DNA of 12,545 nt, from positions 1 to 12,545 of the forward strand of contig JAKECL010000016.1 of assembly GCA_030460725.1 (NCBI GenBank), in the 5' to 3' direction. The position numbers and the translations under genes are program-made. The notes beneath the pieces are model-generated. The model worked only from the letters and a program-made list of their open reading frames with translations. It was not told the DNA's origin and did not search any database. Numbering within the stretch: position 1 is the first letter of the stretch; the number at the start of each line of letters is the position of its first letter. Source of the DNA: Propionibacterium sp. (GTDB taxonomy: Bacteria > Actinomycetota > Actinomycetes > Actinomycetales > Actinomycetaceae). Positions 1 to 6,037 of the stretch are shown in pieces.

Positions 1-59
1 CTGATGGGCCGGGGGAGGCGTCTGCCACCCTGGGAGACGCCCCGGTCCGGCGCATCGTC

Positions 60-812
60 GTGGTCGGTCGCGGATCGCGGCGGGTGGAACTCGGTGGCCC
101 GACCCGCATCATCGTGCCCCTGCCGGGTTCGACGCCTGAGGAACTGCGCGTCGAGTGCAGGGCCCTGGACGGTCAGCCCGTGGACCTGGTGGAGTGGAGG
201 GTCGACCACCTGGAGGAGCTGGGGAGGGGAGCGCGCTCTGACGCGCAGCTCGGTGCGGTGCTGGCCCTCCTGCGCAGCGCGTGTCCTGTGCCGCTGCTCG
301 CCACCGTTCGCACCACCCACGAGGGCGGCCACGCCGACCTGGATGCCGCGGGGTACGCGCGTGTCGTGACGGAGCTGGCGCGTGTGGGGGCGGATGCGGT
401 GGACGTGGAGTACCAGCGCGAGGGTGCCCAGGAACTGATGGAGACCGCCCACGCGCAGGGTGCGGGTGTCATTGCCTCCCACCACGACTTCGCGGCGACA
501 CCCCCCGAGGAGGAGATCATCGCCCGTCTGGTCGCCATGCGCGACATGGGGGCCGACGTGGCGAAGGTGGCCTACCGTCAGCGGGACCCCTGGGACATGT
601 TCCCCGTGCTCAACGCCCAGATGTGGGCGCGTGTGCACCTGGGTGTCCCGGTCATCGCGATCTCCATGGGTCCTGCCGGTGCCCTCACCCGCATCGGTGG
701 GGAGAGCCTGGGCAGTGCCGCGACCTTTGCGACCGTGGGGCGGGGGAGCGCCCCCGGTCAGTTCAGTGCCCGTGAGGTGGCAACAGCCCTGGAGCACATG
801 CGCAGGCCCTGA
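60..812 (+). CDS. aroD: type I 3-dehydroquinate dehydratase (AroD)
   Basis: Cytoplasmic shikimate-pathway enzyme that dehydrates 3-dehydroquinate to 3-dehydroshikimate through a Schiff base. With GTG 60 as start it has 250 residues, the normal size of type I enzymes. The barrel signatures are all visible: the EWRVDH strand at 45-50, SHHDF at 140-144 with the catalytic His142, ADVAKVAY with the Schiff-base Lys169, SMGPAG at 202-207 followed by Arg211, GSAATF at 218-223, and SAPGQ at 230-234 whose Gln closes the active site. The start is uncertain: the frame stays open to the left edge of the window, no good ribosome binding site precedes GTG 60, and homologous sequence seems to begin about there, so the true start could lie a few codons earlier or outside. 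No other shikimate gene is in view. The product call is firm. Confidence 0.93.
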   Translation: MVGRGSRRVELGGPTRIIVPLPGSTPEELRVECRALDGQPVDLVEWRVDHLEELGRGARSDAQLGAVLALLRSACPVPLLATVRTTHEGGHADLDAAGYARVVTELARVGADAVDVEYQREGAQELMETAHAQGAGVIASHHDFAATPPEEEIIARLVAMRDMGADVAKVAYRQRDPWDMFPVLNAQMWARVHLGVPVIAISMGPAGALTRIGGESLGSAATFATVGRGSAPGQFSAREVATALEHMRRP

Positions 813-852
813 GGAGGTACGCAGATCCGGTGTGGGACCAGGGGAGGACACC

Positions 853-876
853 CTCCGCGGTCCCGGAACCGCGGAG
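853..876. terminator. bidirectional hairpin between convergent genes
   Basis: CTCCGCGGT at 853-861 and ACCGCGGAG at 868-876 form a perfect 9-bp stem around a 6-nt loop. It sits 40 bp past the aroD stop and 32 bp past the stop of the convergent GH13-like gene, so it can serve both. There is no T-tract on either side, which is common for actinobacterial terminators. Termination itself is inferred from position and structure. Confidence 0.7.
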
Positions 877-908
877 AGGCGTCGTCGCGTCCCCGGGAGG
901 GTGTGTCG

Positions 909-2201
909 TCAGTCCGTGTGCTCGAAGGGGGCGGGTTGGACGCGGGCCGTGTCGAACCAGGCGCAGCACTCCGGTGGCACCGTGGTGGGTGTCCCCGGGT
1001 GGTGCACGAGATGGCCACCCGTTGCGGCGGAGGAGACCAGGAGGCGGTGTTCGGCAGGCACCACCACCGGGGCGTTCGAGGTGTTGAGCACCACCATGGT
1101 CCCCGCGCAGATGTGGACCCCGACCCCCTGATGGGTCCACTCCAGATTGTCCACGAAGGCATAGGAGCCGGATCCCATGGCGCGTTCGGTGCGCAGGCGC
1201 AGCGCAGTGGCCAGGGTACGGGCCTCACCGGAGGCGAGTTCGTCCCCGGCCCAGGTGCGGTGCATGCGCCCGGCTGCCACGGGCTGCAACCGCCCTGCCA
1301 GGTGCTCGAAGGGGACGTAGACGGCCCCGGGGGCCGACAGCTCGTAGAGCGCCATGGCCGCGCGTCTGGCCGGGGAGACCCCCTCCTCCCACGACCCGGG
1401 CTCGGGGATGTCCGCGCACCCATTCGCCGCACGCCCGGAGGCGTGCCACGCGGCGACATGTCCCAGCTGGTCGCGGTCGTGCAATGAGTCGCGGACCCGG
1501 GAGCGCAGTGCTTCGGAGTCCCAGGGGCAGGTGGTCAGGGAATCGTCACGCAGATGGTGGAACCACTCCTCCTCCAGGTGGCGGCGGAAGGAGGGAGCAT
1601 CGAAGATGCTCGCCTCGGCCGCCAGGATCGGCAGGCTGTCGAAATCGGCGAGCTCGGCCTGCAGGATGCGCACCAGTTGGGAGAACTTCCCCGCGCGTTC
1701 CGCCTGTCGTGCGGGGTCGGGCGCGTGCGCGCTCCCGCAGGTGTCGTCGATGCGACCCAGGTCGATGCCGTCGGCCCCCGCCTTCAGGGCTGCGCGGGTG
1801 CGCAGCACCAGTGTCGTCACACCAGACTCCAGGTCGATGAAGGTGGCGCCCGTGCTTCCTGCCGGCGTGGCGCCTGCCAGTCTGACGATGACCTTCAGCC
1901 CGGCATTGTGGACACGGGTGATGAAGCGGTGCAGGGGCTGGTCGTCGAGGAGGATGTCGGAGTGCGAGGGACGCACCAGGACCGCAGTGAATCCGGTGCG
2001 CGCCATGTCCAGGATGATGCCCTCGACCTCTGAGAGCTCCCCGTCATCCAGACCGTCCGCCAGGTCGCACACCACGGCCCGCCGCCACCAGGGGAAGTGA
2101 CCACGCTGGATCCGGTGGACCAGGGTGGTGGTGACCCCGAGGGGAAGGGGCGCGTGCGCGGGGGCTGGTGCGGTCTCGGTCACGTCCCCATTGTGACCCA
2201 T
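909..2201 (-). CDS. degenerate GH13 alpha-glucosidase-like protein
   Basis: A 430-residue protein (from ATG 2201) with the outline of actinobacterial GH13 alpha-glucosidases but eroded catalytic motifs. Seen: WWRRAVV near 38-44 in place of the usual WWR-x-AVIYQ opening; GFTAVLVRP at 70-78 for the beta-3 region; an H-N-x-GLKVIV helix/strand at 98-106 without the DLV-x-NH motif; GADGIDLG at 142-149 where GVDGFRID normally carries the nucleophile Asp; ILAAEAS at 192-198 keeping the acid/base Glu196; AAWHAS at 250-255 where SNHD should be. The last ~80 residues look like the C-terminal beta domain. Most likely a non-catalytic or re-purposed homologue; substrate unknown. Start is ambiguous: GTG 2183 (424 aa) has a CACAAT box 6 nt upstream and could be leaderless; an extension to ATG 2330 would run into dgt and is unlikely. 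Divergent from dgt. Confidence 0.72.
   Translation of the reverse strand: MGHNGDVTETAPAPAHAPLPLGVTTTLVHRIQRGHFPWWRRAVVCDLADGLDDGELSEVEGIILDMARTGFTAVLVRPSHSDILLDDQPLHRFITRVHNAGLKVIVRLAGATPAGSTGATFIDLESGVTTLVLRTRAALKAGADGIDLGRIDDTCGSAHAPDPARQAERAGKFSQLVRILQAELADFDSLPILAAEASIFDAPSFRRHLEEEWFHHLRDDSLTTCPWDSEALRSRVRDSLHDRDQLGHVAAWHASGRAANGCADIPEPGSWEEGVSPARRAAMALYELSAPGAVYVPFEHLAGRLQPVAAGRMHRTWAGDELASGEARTLATALRLRTERAMGSGSYAFVDNLEWTHQGVGVHICAGTMVVLNTSNAPVVVPAEHRLLVSSAATGGHLVHHPGTPTTVPPECCAWFDTARVQPAPFEHTD
2190..2195 (-). promoter_or_regulatory. possible -10 box for the GH13-like gene
   Basis: Read on the minus strand, CACAAT lies six bases ahead of GTG 2183, the same spacing as the -10 box and start codon of dgt just across the divergent gap. 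It matches four of six bases of TATAAT, with no clear -35. If used, translation would begin at GTG 2183 on a leaderless mRNA rather than at ATG 2201. Confidence 0.3.
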
Positions 2202-2233
2202 CTTCCAGCCGGGGCGTACACGGAAGCACGGGA

Positions 2234-2246
2234 TAGGCTGTCCGCG
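2234..2246 (+). promoter_or_regulatory. leaderless promoter of dgt
   Basis: TAGGCT at 2234-2239 fits the actinobacterial TANNNT -10 pattern. Transcription expected about 7 nt downstream would begin at 2246, the G of the dgt GTG codon. There is no Shine-Dalgarno sequence in front of dgt, which agrees with a leaderless message. No convincing -35 hexamer is visible. Confidence 0.55.
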
Positions 2247-3568
2247 TGAGTCCAGGAACACCACAGGTCGGCCCCCACGACCAGCCTCTGACCGGTCAGG
2301 ACGGAGCCGCCGGGGGTCACTACGGTCCATGGGACCGGGCCCGCTTCGTCACCGAGAATCCGAAGAACCCTGCCCGGACCGACTTCGAGCGCGATCGTGC
2401 CCGGGTCCTGCACTCCTCGGCGCTGAGGCGCCTGGGCGCCAAGACGCAGGTCCTGGGGCCCTCCTCCGACGACTTCGTGCGCACACGGCTCACCCACTCC
2501 CTGGAGGTCGCCCAGGTGGGGCGTGAACTGGGGAAGGAGCTCGGTGCTGATCCCGACGTGGTGGACGCTGCGTGCCTGGCCCACGACCTGGGCCACCCGC
2601 CCTTCGGCCACAACGGGGAACGCGTTCTGGATGAGTTGGCTGTGGACGCCGGTGGCTTCGAGGGCAATGCGCAGACCCTGCGCATCGTCACCCGCCTGGA
2701 ACCCAAGGTGCTGACACCGGAGGGCACGCCTGCGGGTCTCAACCTCACGCGCGCCACCTTGGATGCCATCGCGAAGTATCCCTGGCTGCGCGGAGCCGGC
2801 CCGGATCCCGAGAAGTCGACACGCAAGTACAGCGTCTACGCCGAGGATGCGGAGGTCTTCGCCTGGATGCGTCAGGGGGCGGAGCAGGGCAGACGGTGCC
2901 TGGAAGCCCAGATCATGGATCTCTCCGACGACATCGGCTACAGCGTGCACGATGTCGAGGACGCGGTGGCCACGCGCAAGATGGACCTGGCCCGACTGAC
3001 CACCGATGAGGAGACTGAGGCCGTCATCTCCTCCACCCTGGAGTGGTACGGCCCCTCGGTCAGTGCCGACGACCTGGCGCAGGCGATCGAGCGTCTGGTC
3101 TCCATGCCCGCCTGGTTGCACTCGGACTCCGGCTCCTACGCGGACATGGCCCACCTCAAGGACATGACCAGCCAGCTCATCGGCCGCTTCTGCTCCGCCA
3201 CGGTCACCGCCACGCGGCAGCATTTCGGCGACGGGCCCCTGGGTCGCCACGGAGCGGACTTGGTGGTCCCGGCCACCACCCGCGCGGAGATCCAGGTCCT
3301 CAAGGGCATGGCCGTCCACTACGTCATGAGCCCCCGGGAGACCGAACCCGTCTACCTCCACCAGCGCACACTGCTGGCCGACCTGGTCGATGCCCTGTAC
3401 GAGGGCGGCCCCGAGGAGCTGGAGGAGCCCTTCGCCATGGGGTGGCGGGAGGCGGAGGGTGAATGCGGGCGGATTCGCGCGGTCATCGACCAGGTCGCCA
3501 GTCTCACCGATCCCTCGGCCTCTCGCCTGCACGCCCGGCTGTGTGGGATGTTGTCCACCCAGTTCTGA
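2246..3568 (+). CDS. dgt: dGTPase-like HD-domain deoxynucleotide triphosphohydrolase
   Basis: HD-superfamily enzyme of the Dgt family, which cleaves dNTPs to deoxynucleosides and tripolyphosphate and so helps control nucleotide pools. The 440-residue product has the expected order of motifs: DFERDRARVLHSSALRRL at 46-63, VRTRLTHSLEVAQ at 78-90 with metal ligand His84, CLAHDLGHPPFGHNGE at 110-125 with the HD pair His113-Asp114, and DLSDDIGYSVHDVEDA at 225-240 supplying the fourth ligand Asp. The length is typical of the shorter bacterial dGTPase-like proteins. The start at GTG 2246 is chosen because it coincides with the transcription start predicted from TAGGCT and the conserved region begins about 28 residues later. 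It lies upstream of dnaG in the same direction, the same pairing as in mycobacteria. Nucleotide preference cannot be read from sequence. Confidence 0.93.
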   Translation: MSPGTPQVGPHDQPLTGQDGAAGGHYGPWDRARFVTENPKNPARTDFERDRARVLHSSALRRLGAKTQVLGPSSDDFVRTRLTHSLEVAQVGRELGKELGADPDVVDAACLAHDLGHPPFGHNGERVLDELAVDAGGFEGNAQTLRIVTRLEPKVLTPEGTPAGLNLTRATLDAIAKYPWLRGAGPDPEKSTRKYSVYAEDAEVFAWMRQGAEQGRRCLEAQIMDLSDDIGYSVHDVEDAVATRKMDLARLTTDEETEAVISSTLEWYGPSVSADDLAQAIERLVSMPAWLHSDSGSYADMAHLKDMTSQLIGRFCSATVTATRQHFGDGPLGRHGADLVVPATTRAEIQVLKGMAVHYVMSPRETEPVYLHQRTLLADLVDALYEGGPEELEEPFAMGWREAEGECGRIRAVIDQVASLTDPSASRLHARLCGMLSTQF

Positions 3569-3620
3569 GGGAGCCGGCTCCGGGGCGGGACCTGCGCGTC
3601 CGGGCCGCGGTGAACCCCCC

Positions 3621-3648
3621 AGGTCACTTCCGTCTGAGGCGAGGTCAC
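3621..3648 (+). repeat. AGGTCAC direct repeat, 21 bp apart
   Basis: AGGTCAC occurs at 3621-3627 and again at 3642-3648, a centre-to-centre distance of 21 bp, or two helical turns. The pair sits about 100-125 bp upstream of the dnaG start in a gap with no other gene. A regulator site is possible, but a 7-mer pair can arise by chance in GC-rich DNA. Confidence 0.25.
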
Positions 3649-3700
3649 CCCGGCGGCGGGGGCCACGACACCCCTGTTCGCCTGCGGCGCACGGACCCCG

Positions 3701-3722
3701 GGGACACCCTCCGGGTTGTCCC
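3701..3722 (+). promoter_or_regulatory. dyad covering the -35 region of dnaG
   Basis: GGGACACCC at 3701-3709 and GGGTTGTCCC at 3713-3722 pair over nine positions with one bulged T and a 3-nt loop. Relative to the predicted dnaG transcription start this is about -44 to -23, so it covers the -35 area. It could be an operator, or, in RNA reading through from dgt, a terminator hairpin without a U-tract. The 3569-3744 gap holds no gene; a short GGAGCCGGCTCC palindrome at 3570-3581 follows dgt directly. Confidence 0.4.
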
Positions 3723-3731
3723 GCCAGCGCC

Positions 3732-3745
3732 TAGACTGTTCGCCA
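3732..3745 (+). promoter_or_regulatory. leaderless promoter of dnaG
   Basis: TAGACT at 3732-3737 is a good actinobacterial -10 box. Seven bases separate it from ATG 3745, so the predicted transcript starts at or within a base of the start codon. No Shine-Dalgarno precedes this ATG, which fits a leaderless mRNA. The -35 region lies inside the dyad at 3701-3722 and shows no TTGACA-like hexamer. Confidence 0.6.
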
Positions 3746-5733
3746 TGGCTGGCCTGATCCGACGCGAGGACATCGCGTCCGTGCGTGAGGCCTGCCGCAT
3801 CGAGGAGATCGTGGGGGAGCACGTGGCCCTGCGCACCGCGGGCGTGGACTCCCAGAAGGGCCTGTGTCCCTTCCACGACGAACGCACCCCCTCCTTCCAC
3901 GTGCGTCCCGCCGTGGGCCTGTGGCACTGCTTCGGATGCGGGGAGGGCGGGGACGTCATCTCCTTCGTGCAGAAGATCGACCACCTCTCCTTCTCCGAGG
4001 CCGTGGAGATGCTCGCCCAGCGCGCGGGCATCACCCTGCACTACGAGGAGGGCGGCAAGCAGGTCCGCACGGAGGAACCGGGGCGGCGCCAGCGACTGCT
4101 GGACGCCCACCGCGTGGCCGAGGAGTACTACCAGTCCCAGCTGGCCACCCCCGAGGCCCATGTGGGGCGTGCCTTCCTGGCGGGGCGCGGATTCACCGAG
4201 GCCATGAGCCGCCACTTCGGGGTGGGATACTCACCCAAGGGCTGGGACCACCTCACCCGGGTGCTGCGCTCGCGGGGATTCACCGATGCGGAGATCCAGG
4301 CCGCGGGCCTGGGCAGCCCGGGCAGTCGCGGGGTCTACGACCGTTTCCGTGGGCGCCTCATGTGGCCCATCCGAGACATCACGGGTGCGACCGTCGGCTT
4401 CGGTGCCCGCAAACTCGACGAGGACGAGGACTCACCCAAGTACCTCAACACCCCCGAGACCGCCATCTACAAGAAGTCCCAGGTGCTCTACGGCCTGGAC
4501 CTGGCCAAGCGCGACATCACCCGGCAGCGACGCATCGTCATCGTCGAGGGCTACACGGACGTCATGGCCGCCCACGTCGCCGGGGAGACGACGGCGGTGG
4601 CCACCTGCGGGACGGCCTTCGGTTCCGAACACGTGCGCATCGTGCGTCGCCTGCTGGGGGATGCGGCGGACCCGGCGGCAGGGGTGGTGCTCTCCTCAGG
4701 GCGCGCGCGGGGTGCGGAGGTGATCTTCACCTTCGACGGGGACGCAGCCGGTCGTACAGCCGCCCTGCGTGCCTTCCACGAAGACCAGAACTTCGCCTCC
4801 CAGACCTTCGTGGCGGTGGAGCGCACCGGGCTGGATCCCTGTGACCTGCGCATGCAGCGAGGCGACCAGGCGGTGCTCACCCTGGTGGCCTCGCGCACCC
4901 CCCTCTTCGAGTTCGTCATCCGCTCGGTCCTCAACCAGGTGGACCTGGACACCGCGGAGGGCCGCGTGGCGGCCCTGCGTGGTGCCGCACCGGTGGTGGC
5001 CGGCATCAAGGACCGCGCGCTGCGCCACGAGTACACCCGCTCACTGGCGGGTTGGCTGGGCATGGAGCAGGGCGAGGTGACCCGGGCGGTGCGCCACTCG
5101 GAGTCACAGAGGGGACGACCAGAGGAGAGCAGGTCTGCTCTGGCCGAGCGCCCCGGCGCACCGGAGCCCATGGCGGGTGCCGGCCTGCCCGCCTCACAGG
5201 TGAGACGAGGACCGGAGGACCCGGTCGCCCGGGTCGAGCGCCAGGCACTGGAAGCGCTCCTGCAACGCCCCATGGACCTCATCGGCTCCGGGTTCGAGGA
5301 ACTGGACGGAGGCTCCTTCACGGTCCCCGCGCACCGCGCCGTCCACGACGCGGGGCGCGCCGCCGGCGGACTGGACACCTTTGCGCAGATGCTGACCCGG
5401 GCGGAGGCCTCACTGGGGGTGGGGGAGGAGTCGGAGGCGGCGGCCACCCGCTCCTTCGACGAGGCCGTGCGCGAGTCAGCCGGAGAGGTCGTGGGCGCCG
5501 TCGTCACGGAACTGGCCGTGGCCCCCCTGCCCCAGGACCGGCCCGGAGGGATGAGGGCCTATTCCCGTGGCGTGATGGGAGCACTGGTGCGCATGGACCT
5601 CACGCGCCGAACGGGGGATGTCCGCGCCACCCTGCAACGCATGGACCCGGACGACCCCGACTACACGGCCACCTTCACCGAACTCATGAAGCTTGAGCAG
5701 AGACGCCGGGCATTCTCGGAGGGCCAGCAGTAG
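3745..5733 (+). CDS. dnaG: DNA primase DnaG
   Basis: Synthesises RNA primers at the replication fork on recruitment by the DnaB helicase. The 662-residue product has all three parts: an N-terminal CHC2 zinc domain (CPFH at 41-44 and CFGC at 62-65 giving Cys41, His44, Cys62, Cys65), the catalytic core with YLNTPETAIYKKSQVLYGLD at 233-252 and a TOPRIM domain (EGYTD at 268-272 with Glu268; FDGD at 330-333 with Asp331 and Asp333; DPCDLR at 364-369), then a variable linker (about 450-495) and a helical C-terminal helicase-binding domain. ATG 3745 is preferred over the longer open frame upstream because homology starts with MAGLIRREDI and the -10 box sits just before it. Between the TOPRIM strands (roughly 303-326) the loop is about a dozen residues longer than I recall for the mycobacterial enzyme. 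Confidence 0.97.
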   Translation: MAGLIRREDIASVREACRIEEIVGEHVALRTAGVDSQKGLCPFHDERTPSFHVRPAVGLWHCFGCGEGGDVISFVQKIDHLSFSEAVEMLAQRAGITLHYEEGGKQVRTEEPGRRQRLLDAHRVAEEYYQSQLATPEAHVGRAFLAGRGFTEAMSRHFGVGYSPKGWDHLTRVLRSRGFTDAEIQAAGLGSPGSRGVYDRFRGRLMWPIRDITGATVGFGARKLDEDEDSPKYLNTPETAIYKKSQVLYGLDLAKRDITRQRRIVIVEGYTDVMAAHVAGETTAVATCGTAFGSEHVRIVRRLLGDAADPAAGVVLSSGRARGAEVIFTFDGDAAGRTAALRAFHEDQNFASQTFVAVERTGLDPCDLRMQRGDQAVLTLVASRTPLFEFVIRSVLNQVDLDTAEGRVAALRGAAPVVAGIKDRALRHEYTRSLAGWLGMEQGEVTRAVRHSESQRGRPEESRSALAERPGAPEPMAGAGLPASQVRRGPEDPVARVERQALEALLQRPMDLIGSGFEELDGGSFTVPAHRAVHDAGRAAGGLDTFAQMLTRAEASLGVGEESEAAATRSFDEAVRESAGEVVGAVVTELAVAPLPQDRPGGMRAYSRGVMGALVRMDLTRRTGDVRATLQRMDPDDPDYTATFTELMKLEQRRRAFSEGQQ

Positions 5734-5793
5734 CAGTCCACACTGCGGCGGGTCCGGCTCCGGATCCTGGTGCCCGGGTCGGTGCCGGTGGGT

Positions 5794-5816
5794 GGGCCAT
5801 CAGGGCCTGGTGGCCC
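5794..5816 (+). terminator. probable dnaG terminator hairpin
   Basis: GGGCCATCAG at 5794-5803 pairs with CTGGTGGCCC at 5807-5816 over ten positions (one T-G wobble) around a 3-nt loop, 60 bp past the dnaG stop. There is no T-tract. A weaker hairpin follows at once: CAACCC 5819-5824 with GGGTTG 5834-5839, loop of nine. Together they separate dnaG from the metQ operon. Confidence 0.55.
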
Positions 5817-5890
5817 GACAACCCCGGTTGAACGGGTTGCGGTGCGGGGTGGCGGGACCTCCCCGATGCAGATGTCCCATCCGGCAATGG

Positions 5891-5929
5891 TGCAGGTCAT
5901 GAGCCTGTTACATGATCTCGCATCCTGCA
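5891..5929 (+). promoter_or_regulatory. nested dyad around a weak -10, upstream of metQ
   Basis: Two inverted repeats are nested: TGCAGG 5891-5896 with CCTGCA 5924-5929, and directly inside it TCATG 5897-5901 with CATGA 5911-5915. The inner right arm overlaps CATGAT at 5911-5916, which matches four of six bases of TATAAT and is the best -10 candidate I see before metQ; no matching -35 is visible. This could be an operator placed over the promoter, or the first stem of the leader RNA if transcription starts further upstream. Confidence 0.35.
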
Positions 5930-5948
5930 GTGGAGCGGTGCCCCCCAC

Positions 5949-6017
5949 GTCTGGCGGCAAGACTTTCGTGTGCGGGAGTCCTCCCGTCGGCCCGAGGCCG
6001 CCAGACCCCCAGGGGTC
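5949..6017 (+). ncRNA. structured 5' leader of metQ (candidate cis-regulatory RNA)
   Basis: A perfect 10-bp stem (GTCTGGCGGC 5949-5958 with GCCGCCAGAC 5997-6006) encloses 38 nt, including a hairpin CGGGA 5973-5977 / TCCCG 5982-5986 with a tetraloop. Two other hairpins compete for the right arm of the long stem: CGGCC 5988-5992 / GGCCG 5996-6000, and GACCC 6004-6008 / GGGTC 6013-6017. The mutually exclusive folds end 7 nt before the Shine-Dalgarno of metQ. This is the arrangement of a riboswitch or attenuator, and the operon's content suggests SAM, methionine or a related compound as a possible signal. It does not match a riboswitch class I can recall; GC-rich DNA also forms stems easily, so function is unproven. 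Confidence 0.4.
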
Positions 6018-6023
6018 GACACC

Positions 6024-6031
6024 GAGGAGGG
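6024..6031 (+). promoter_or_regulatory. Shine-Dalgarno of metQ
   Basis: GAGGAGGG with a 6-nt gap to ATG 6038. It fixes the start, because the reading frame is open back to ATG 5912 and beyond, and the resulting N-terminus is a clean lipoprotein signal. Confidence 0.85.
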
Positions 6032-6037
6032 AAACAC

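Noticed and set aside
2202..2330. N-terminal extension of the GH13-like protein to ATG 2330
   Set aside because: It would overlap the dgt promoter and N-terminus on the opposite strand, and the added residues look like non-coding translation.
2180..3532. Long open frame on the strand opposite dgt (450 codons)
   Set aside because: It mirrors dgt almost exactly and has no recognisable domain; such antisense frames are expected in GC-rich DNA. The same holds for complement frames at 4551-5507, 8668-9627, 9840-11270 and 11613-12524.
3463..3744. Extended N-terminus of DnaG starting inside dgt
   Set aside because: The extra 94 residues overlap the end of dgt, lack similarity to primases and would place the -10 box inside the coding sequence; the zinc domain begins normally from ATG 3745.
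5895..5960. SAM-IV riboswitch before metQ
   Set aside because: The segment starts GGTCATGAGC like some SAM-IV aptamers, but the following conserved core (GGCAACC-type segment and the closing arm of the first stem) is absent.
5899..6037. Leader peptide for attenuation of the metQ operon
   Set aside because: Reading frames from ATG 5899 and ATG 5912 have no stop before metQ and no run of Met or Cys codons; the 5912 frame simply runs in frame into metQ without a ribosome binding site.
5734..6037. tRNA or small gene in the dnaG-metQ gap
   Set aside because: No cloverleaf with T-arm and anticodon pattern, and no short frame with a ribosome binding site; only hairpins and the nested dyad were found.
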